Source: Symbiodinium natans (Eukaryota > Sar > Dinophyceae > Suessiales > Symbiodiniaceae). From it: a DNA stretch of 64,000 nucleotides. The translations under genes were made by a program, and so were the position numbers. Positions 61,231 to 64,000 of the stretch are shown here, in pieces. The notes beneath the pieces are model-generated. The model had not been told where the DNA came from and did not search any database. It saw only the letters and a program-made list of their open reading frames with translations. Numbering within the stretch: the first letter of the stretch is position 1; every line of letters begins with the position of its first letter. The stretch covers positions 244,501-308,500 of the forward strand of contig CAJNDS010002142.1 of the NCBI GenBank assembly GCA_905221605.1, read 5' to 3'.

Positions 61231-64000
61231 GAGGAGGAGGTTGAGGGGTGAGGGTTCAGGCCCTAATTAGGGGTTTAGGGTTGAGCTAATAACATAACAT
61301 CACCCGTAAAACCCGGATTCCCCGGGTCGGATTTTACAATTGTGGCGGGCTACACTATTGTGTTCCGGCAGCGGGATTTTACAATTGCGGGTGGATCCGG
61401 ATCCACTAATGTGAAGTCAACATTACCTTGGGGGGGGTTAGATTTTCGGGATCCGGGCTCAGGGCCTACCGTTGCGATGCTGTATTTTTCCGTCAGGCGA
61501 GCTGACGGACGCACGCTGGTTCACGCAGGACTGCCACGCGTGTGCTTGAGGGCATACCGGTGCTTCGTGTTTCTGGTGGGACATCAGTGAGACATCAGTG
61601 AGAAACCCTCAGCCCCGAAACCTGCATCCCAGCTTGTAGACTAGACTGTGAACCCTATCAGCCTAGCCACTAAACCGTAGACCCTGAAGCTGTACTGTGA
61701 GCTATTTCGACATAATGGTTCTTTTCTCCATGTAACTCTTGTATAGCCAACAGAAAACTCAACCTTTTTCAGGCCAACCCCCTCTTCACAAAACAATAAA
61801 CATATATATATATATACATATAGATATACACACATATACATAGACATATATATATATATATATAATAAAAGGCATCAAAACCATCAAAACCCACCGCACG
61901 AAGCCCAGACCCAAACACTAAACCCTTCAACCCCAAAAACCCTAGGCCCTAAACTCTGAACCCTATCAGCCACCTCTGTTTAAACCCCAAGCCCCCACCC
62001 CCCCATACCCCCAGCAACCCCCAAACCCCCCACACCCCAACCCCCCCCCCCCCCCCCCACACCCCAAGCCCCCCAACCATCCCAAAACACCCTAAACCCT
62101 AAACCCCAAACCCCAAACCCCAAAACCCCAAACCCCAAACCCCAAACCCCAAACCCTAAACCCTAAACCCTAAACCCTGACTGAAGGAAGAGTGGGATGC
62201 CCTCCCCTTCCCCGAGAAGGGGTCGCTTTGGTGGGAGATCAACCGCTCGGCGTTGGCTCCCGAGGTTCAAAGCTCAGGGCGTTCTCATGGCCCTAAACCC
62301 TAAACCCTAAACCCTAAACCCTAAACCCTAAACCCTACACCCTACACCCTATACGCCCGAAAGCCTGAACAAAAGGGCTCTTCAAACTTTAGGGGGGCAG
62401 AGTTCTGTAGGGTTTAGGGCCTGGGTTTTTTTAGGGTGAGTAGGTTTGGGTTTCTTAGGTTTTAGGGTTCTTAGTTGCTCAGGGCACTTTAGGGTTCAGG
62501 TTTCTTTAGGGTTCTTAGTAGGTTTAGGGTTCTCAGAATTTCAGACATTTCCCTAAACTGTGAGTCGGTTCGGGCGGTTGGCTACAAGGATCCGGTTTGT
62601 AATCGGAATCCAACCCCCGACCCCCCACCCCCCCCCCCTTCTTTCCGAAGGGACCATGCTGTACAGACATGTTTTTATCCTGTAACCTCTTCAAAGACCA
62701 TTATATAGTTGACTACAACCCCCTAAAGGAAACCCAGAACGGGTACCCTGTAATTTTTTTTGGGCAGGGAAGGAAATCCCACCACCCTAAATCCTAAACC
62801 CTAAACCCTACACATTAAACCCTAAACCCAAAACCCTAAACCCTAAACCGCCTAAACCCTAAACCCTAAACCCTAAACCCTAAACCCTAAACCCTACGCT
62901 TGTTCCAGTCAGGCTGTCCTCTCCATCAAGGAGCTCGCGTGGGGATCAAACCGTCCAGACATGAAGCGGATGCCTCCTGGCGGAACAGATCAGTTTGGGG
63001 GACCCTTAATCCCACCAACCCATCGGAACCGTTGCATGTTACTGTTATTATGATAACTATGATTCCTTTTTGCTATGCTTATTTTGTAATGTTCGTATGT
63101 TTTTTCATTATATATATATATATGTATATACACATGTATATGTACATAGATACATAGATACACGCACCCTTTAGTCTGAAGATCATGTCTTTGAGACAGG
63201 TCCACCTCAACAAAAGCGATCGCACCGTCATGGTCTTTGAGCCCCAGAAAACCTGTACATGTTGTCTGCTGTTGAATCTGTTGAGGGCGAAATTTTCTGA
63301 AACCTCCAGTTCATGCATGGGAAATTATAAGATATCATAAGTAGGGGGTATAGCTGCCCTGAATAGAGTTATAAGTCTTAGTTACCATACCCTACTTACG
63401 ACTACCCAAATGAACCTCGCAGGTAGACACTTGAGGGGCATGGCTCTGGGTTGTCTTATACAGGGCTTCGAATTTTGTCGGGTCGTCTCGGATTCTTTTT
63501 GAGGGGCCTCCTTCAGTCAATGGGACTTTGCCTTGCAACTGCTTAGGGTTTAGGGTTTAGGGTTTAGGGTTTAGGGTTTAGGGTTTAGGGTTTAGGGTTT
63601 AGGTTTCAAGGGTGTTTGGGATTTTGATCCACCCCAACTAACTTCAGCTGCGCAGTCCAAATCCCCCAACTGTATCGTGCAAGGGGCCCCTAAGGTACCC
63701 CTAATGTCGGAAACCACCAGAAGTGCTCGCCGGTCTCTCCCAAAGCCCTAAACCCCAAACCCGACCCTAAACCCTAAACCCTAAACCCTAAACCCTAAAC
63801 CCTAAACCCTAAACCCTAAACCCTAAACCCTAAACCCCTAAACCCTACTGAGGCTGTATTTTCCATTGAAGCGTTCGGCGCTCTGAGCATCGCTGCATGG
63901 GCCCCTAGAGAGGTCGCATTTGTTTATTTTATTTATTTATTTGTTTATTTGTTTATTTGTTTATTTGTTTATTTGTTTGTTTGTTTGTTTGTTTGTTTGT
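50318..64000 (+). CDS. Nudix hydrolase gene (NUDT6 / AtNUDX2-7-8 type), runs off the window
   Basis: Exons at 50318, 51591, 52134, 53295, 54823, 56494, 57215, 57929, 58262 and 59828 join in phase without a stop into a pre-Nudix domain plus a Nudix domain. Family hallmarks appear in order: FDHYG; RGVWLHL across a splice; FEFHHD-AEPDHVMMTKW; LPANASHTIGVGALV; GHILLVRER; the Nudix box G-x5-E-x7-RE-V-x-EE-x-G complete; then GKSNIFFIV. The box glutamates bind the metal, and family members hydrolyse ADP-ribose, NADH or related nucleoside diphosphates. Substrate here is unknown. Further exons (60625, 62187, 62913, 63853) probably give the C-terminus. Five of the introns use GC donors. A mitochondrial cytochrome b copy sits in one intron. 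The gene looks intact, and its start lies at or before 50318. Confidence 0.88.
51591..51672 (+). CDS. Nudix gene exon, pre-Nudix helix
   Basis: Acceptor CCCCACAG at 51590, donor GTCGGG at 51673. Phase 1 to 2. Peptide LQVSIVAGHASEASSLQEWE then MQQKRG. Family members have an equivalent SLxxW...GxRGVWL helix. The codon split at the end completes V in RGVWLHL. Confidence 0.78.
52134..52169 (+). CDS. Nudix gene micro-exon
   Basis: Acceptor CCTGTAAG at 52133, GC donor at 52170. Phase 2 to 2. Peptide WLHLSIEKSSL; joined to the preceding codon it gives RGVWLHLSIEKS, diagnostic for the family. The 83-codon open frame around it (51994-52245) is mostly intron. Confidence 0.8.
52885..53010. mobile_element. 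foldback element, family 1
   Basis: TGGGATGCCCAGCAGTGCCC and GGTTACTGGGCAACCTAG ends. Nearly the same interior as the copy at 54333. Confidence 0.85.
53119..53230. mobile_element. dispersed repeat, family 9
   Basis: Third copy of the GTGATGCTTTACGGTAACTT ... TTTATAGCTACC ... GTGCAGCCAG repeat. Confidence 0.8.
53295..53340 (+). CDS. Nudix gene exon
   Basis: Acceptor AAGTCAG at 53294, GC donor at 53341. Phase 2 to 0. Peptide IPIATKEFGFEFHHD. The family motif F-x-x-HHAEPD is split here by the intron. About 37 bp across the acceptor (53266-53302) is duplicated at 53002-53038. Confidence 0.82.
54333..54446. mobile_element. foldback element, family 1
   Basis: CTAGGATGCCCAGTAGTACC and GGTTACTGGGCAACCTAG ends, 110 bp, complete. 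Confidence 0.87.
54458..54588. mobile_element. element family 12
   Basis: Inverted ends CATATGAAGTAGGGTTTATA and TATACCCTACTCCATATG. The interior holds TGTTTTTGGTGAGTGTATAT and TGGTGTCCTTTTGGGGGTAC. Confidence 0.8.
54823..54862 (+). CDS. Nudix gene exon
   Basis: Acceptor GAGCCACAG at 54822, GC donor at 54863. Phase 0 to 1. Peptide AEPDHVMMTKWLH, the conserved AEP-x-x-x-MLT-x-W segment of the pre-Nudix domain. C-array upstream (54730-54795), G-array downstream (54882-54955). Confidence 0.85.
55195..56395. mobile_element. mitochondrial DNA insertion (NUMT) in a Nudix-gene intron
   Basis: An abrupt AT-rich island of about 1.2 kb in GC-richer intron sequence, between the exons at 54823 and 56494. 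It contains a cytochrome b gene copy and, upstream of it, hairpins such as CGCGAGC (55254) with GCTCGCG (55278) and GCACGA (55221) with TCGTGC (55242), the kind of inverted repeats dinoflagellate mitochondrial non-coding DNA carries. Both borders are approximate. No telomeric heptamers occur inside. An assembly join is possible but less likely, because intron arrays and exons flank it on both sides in order. Confidence 0.82.
55421..56391 (+). pseudogene. cob: cytochrome b (cob), mitochondrial-type copy with lesions
   Basis: Cytochrome b is the membrane quinol-oxidising subunit of respiratory complex III. Recognisable in order: a start MKSHLQSYPCPL at 55421, GFLLGITILLQIITGIFLG, the helix with GRAISY, GYVLPLGQMS, SHPDNALEA and VPEW then QYAMLKAVPN. 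The sequence resembles dinoflagellate cob more than apicomplexan cob. Lesions: the start frame joins the main frame only if one T is added in the T-run at 55468-55471; TGA at 55804-55806 replaces the Trp after QMS; a second TGA at 56380-56382 falls where a Trp is expected; after that the sequence departs from cob, so the C-terminus is missing. Other Trp codons are TGG. Typical PEWY is PEWC here. Best read as a nuclear pseudogene. RNA editing or TGA=Trp are alternatives only if this were organellar. Confidence 0.88.
56494..56582 (+). CDS. Nudix gene exon
   Basis: Acceptor CCCTAAG at 56493, where the C-array itself provides the AG; donor GTCTCT at 56583. Phase 1 to 0. Peptide LRLPKDAPNTLPANASHTIG then VGALVTNSE. 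LPxxASHxxGVGA is the family signature just before the Nudix fold. Confidence 0.87.
57215..57304 (+). CDS. Nudix gene exon, start of the Nudix fold and box
   Basis: Acceptor GTTGCAAG at 57214, GC donor at 57305. Exactly 30 codons. Peptide GHILLVRERTGPAGRSGVWK then IPTGMVDAGE; G-x5-E of the Nudix box ends the exon. A GT donor two bases after the Ala codon (GTGAGG at 57300) would break the box, so GC is strongly preferred. Confidence 0.93.
57404..57505. mobile_element. foldback element, family 8
   Basis: GGTTGGAACATCAATATCC left, CATGTTCCAACTTTCTGGAG right. Homologous to 44576-44690. Confidence 0.75.
57797..57872. mobile_element. dispersed repeat, family 7 (AGTATAAGGGGGAACATCCC)
   Basis: GGGATTATAGTACCCC ... 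AAGGACTGTCAGTATAAGGG then GGAACATCCC. Copies at 16664-16733 (same strand), 48191-48250 and 60873-60910 (opposite orientation). Confidence 0.7.
57929..57964 (+). CDS. Nudix gene micro-exon, middle of the Nudix box
   Basis: Acceptor CCCCACCAG at 57928, GC donor at 57965. Exactly 12 codons: ELHEAVVREVKE. It supplies x7-RE-V-x-E of the box, including catalytic and metal-binding Glu. Neither flank has telomeric arrays. Confidence 0.93.
58262..58316 (+). CDS. Nudix gene exon, end of the Nudix box
   Basis: Acceptor GCATGACAG at 58261, GC donor at 58317. Phase 0 to 1. Peptide ETGIDATFEYFGAFTMNH. ETGI closes the box exactly in register with the previous exon. Confidence 0.92.
58872..58998. mobile_element. 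foldback element, family 2
   Basis: CCTGGAGGTTCAGGGTACTT and CCCATGAACCTCCAAGT ends; inner AACCCCTAATTTTAACTGTA is shared with the broken copy at 21724. Confidence 0.83.
59105..59395. repeat. 9-bp variant array (GGGTTTAGA)n
   Basis: About 25 units of GGGTTTAGA with GGGTTTGGA and GGGGTTTA variants. It occupies much of the intron between the exons at 58262 and 59828. Confidence 0.92.
59828..59892 (+). CDS. Nudix gene exon
   Basis: Acceptor TGCCCCAG at 59827; donor GTCAAG at 59893 (phase 0), or GC at 59875. It enters in phase 1 and reads KEGKSNIFFIVKCSLAQWQF. GKS-x-hydrophobic-FF-x-V is the family's beta strand after the box (compare GKSDLFFVC). Confidence 0.85.
60442..60575. mobile_element. 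foldback element, family 5
   Basis: CTACTAATTTGCTTAAGAACC and GGGTTCTTAAACAGACAGTAG ends; a poly-G run is part of the right arm. Confidence 0.65.
60625..60643 (+). CDS. possible Nudix gene micro-exon
   Basis: 19 nt, acceptor GCAACCAG at 60624, GC donor at 60644. The peptide IQMCQS resembles the family's E-I-x-x-C-x-W segment. Its phase could join 59828 and a shifted start (62191) of the exon at 62187. Very short, so weak. Confidence 0.28.
61049..61421. mobile_element. possible element with 18-bp inverted ends around a (AGT)n tract
   Basis: AATGTTGACTTCGCATTA (about 61049-61066) and TAATGTGAAGTCAACATT (about 61404-61421) are inverted with one mismatch. Between them are an AGT trinucleotide run (61140-61232) and two direct copies of GGATTTTACAATTG (61328, 61374). 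Confidence 0.5.
61799..61866. repeat. TA/TATACA microsatellite
   Basis: Alternating TATATA and ATACACATA units, about 65 bp. Minor TA repeats also occur at 49097-49120 and 63106-63160. Confidence 0.85.
62187..62264 (+). CDS. probable Nudix gene exon, C-terminal part
   Basis: Acceptor GACTGAAG at 62186 after a C-array; donor GTTCAA at 62265. 26 codons, phase 0: EEWDALPFPEKGSLWWEINR then SALAPE. The W...LP...L pattern is compatible with the end of NUDT6-type proteins, but similarity is low. C-arrays, not G-arrays, follow. Confidence 0.55.
62913..62987 (+). CDS. candidate exon
   Basis: Acceptor CCAGTCAG at 62912 after a C-array; GA donor at 62988 gives 25 codons in phase 0: AVLSIKELAWGSNRPDMKRM then PPGGT. 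Its start resembles that of the exon at 63853. Confidence 0.45.
63325..63426. mobile_element. foldback element, family 2, degenerate
   Basis: Inner arms TCATAAGTAGGGG / CCCTACTTACGA and right end CCCAAATGAACCTCGCAGGT; the left end is worn. Confidence 0.6.
63853..63912 (+). CDS. candidate exon
   Basis: Acceptor CTACTGAG at 63852 following a C-array (63765-63845); donor GTCGCA at 63913. 20 codons, phase 0: AVFSIEAFGALSIAAWAPRE. The chain 62187, 62913, 63853 is in phase throughout. Confidence 0.5.
63917..64000. repeat. TTTA/TTTG tetranucleotide microsatellite
   Basis: TTTGTTTA units resolving into pure TTTG; cut by the window edge. Confidence 0.95.

Noticed and set aside
1-64000. Window as a chromosome end or subtelomere
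   Set aside because: Arrays are short, alternate in orientation, are spread evenly and track exons. A true end would give one long terminal array in one orientation.
1-64000. Eimeria or another coccidian, which also has dispersed AAACCCT repeats
   Set aside because: The CAG-rich coding repeats typical of Eimeria are absent, the cytochrome b copy resembles dinoflagellate rather than coccidian sequence, and GC donors are needed. Not fully excluded.

Overview
This is eukaryotic nuclear DNA, most likely from a dinoflagellate or a close alveolate relative. Three things support that. Plant-type telomere heptamers (TTTAGGG/CCCTAAA) occur throughout. Reading frames only join up if many introns use GC (and some GA) donors beside GT, as dinoflagellates are known to do. 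A mitochondrial cytochrome b copy at about 55.4-56.4 kb has dinoflagellate-type sequence. Every exon I can support lies on the + strand. Almost all long open frames are shadows of repeats. Real coding is in short GC-rich exons of roughly 20-160 nt separated by introns of about 0.1-2.2 kb.

The dominant structure is an ordered layout of telomere-like repeats. Most internal exons are preceded by a C-strand array (CCCTAAA)n and followed by a G-strand array (TTTAGGG)n. Each such intron therefore starts with TTTAGGG and ends with CCCTAAA, giving it inverted ends. The donor GT is often the GT of GGTTTAGGG itself. Arrays are missing upstream of one likely first exon (32011), downstream of one terminal exon (38024-38110), and across the intergenic stretch that follows (38111-41100). 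I consider this the most interesting system in the window.

Layout. 0.5-10.6 kb: scattered candidate exons of one or more genes that I could not chain. 11.0-31.1 kb: a long gene of about 20 mini-exons, nearly all phase-compatible, encoding a charged coiled-coil protein. 32.0-38.1 kb: a second small multi-exon gene with a plausible start and a convincing end. 38.1-41.0 kb: an intergenic block with a tetranucleotide microsatellite, a large A/T hairpin and AT-rich tandem repeats. 42.0-48.5 kb: another chain of coiled-coil mini-exons. 50.3 kb to the right edge: a Nudix hydrolase of the NUDT6/AtNUDX2-7-8 type, with pre-Nudix and Nudix domains spread over at least ten exons and the Nudix box itself split over three. 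Whether the 42-48 kb chain belongs to the Nudix gene is undecided.

One Nudix intron holds a mitochondrial insertion (NUMT) with a broken cytochrome b gene. Other introns hold many short foldback elements in at least eight recurring families. Some are nested in each other, including an 873-bp element with 15-bp terminal inverted repeats at 21938-22810. No rRNA gene, convincing tRNA gene, CRISPR array or bacterial-type operon was seen. Exon borders are inferred by hand from splice-site and phase logic, without transcript evidence.
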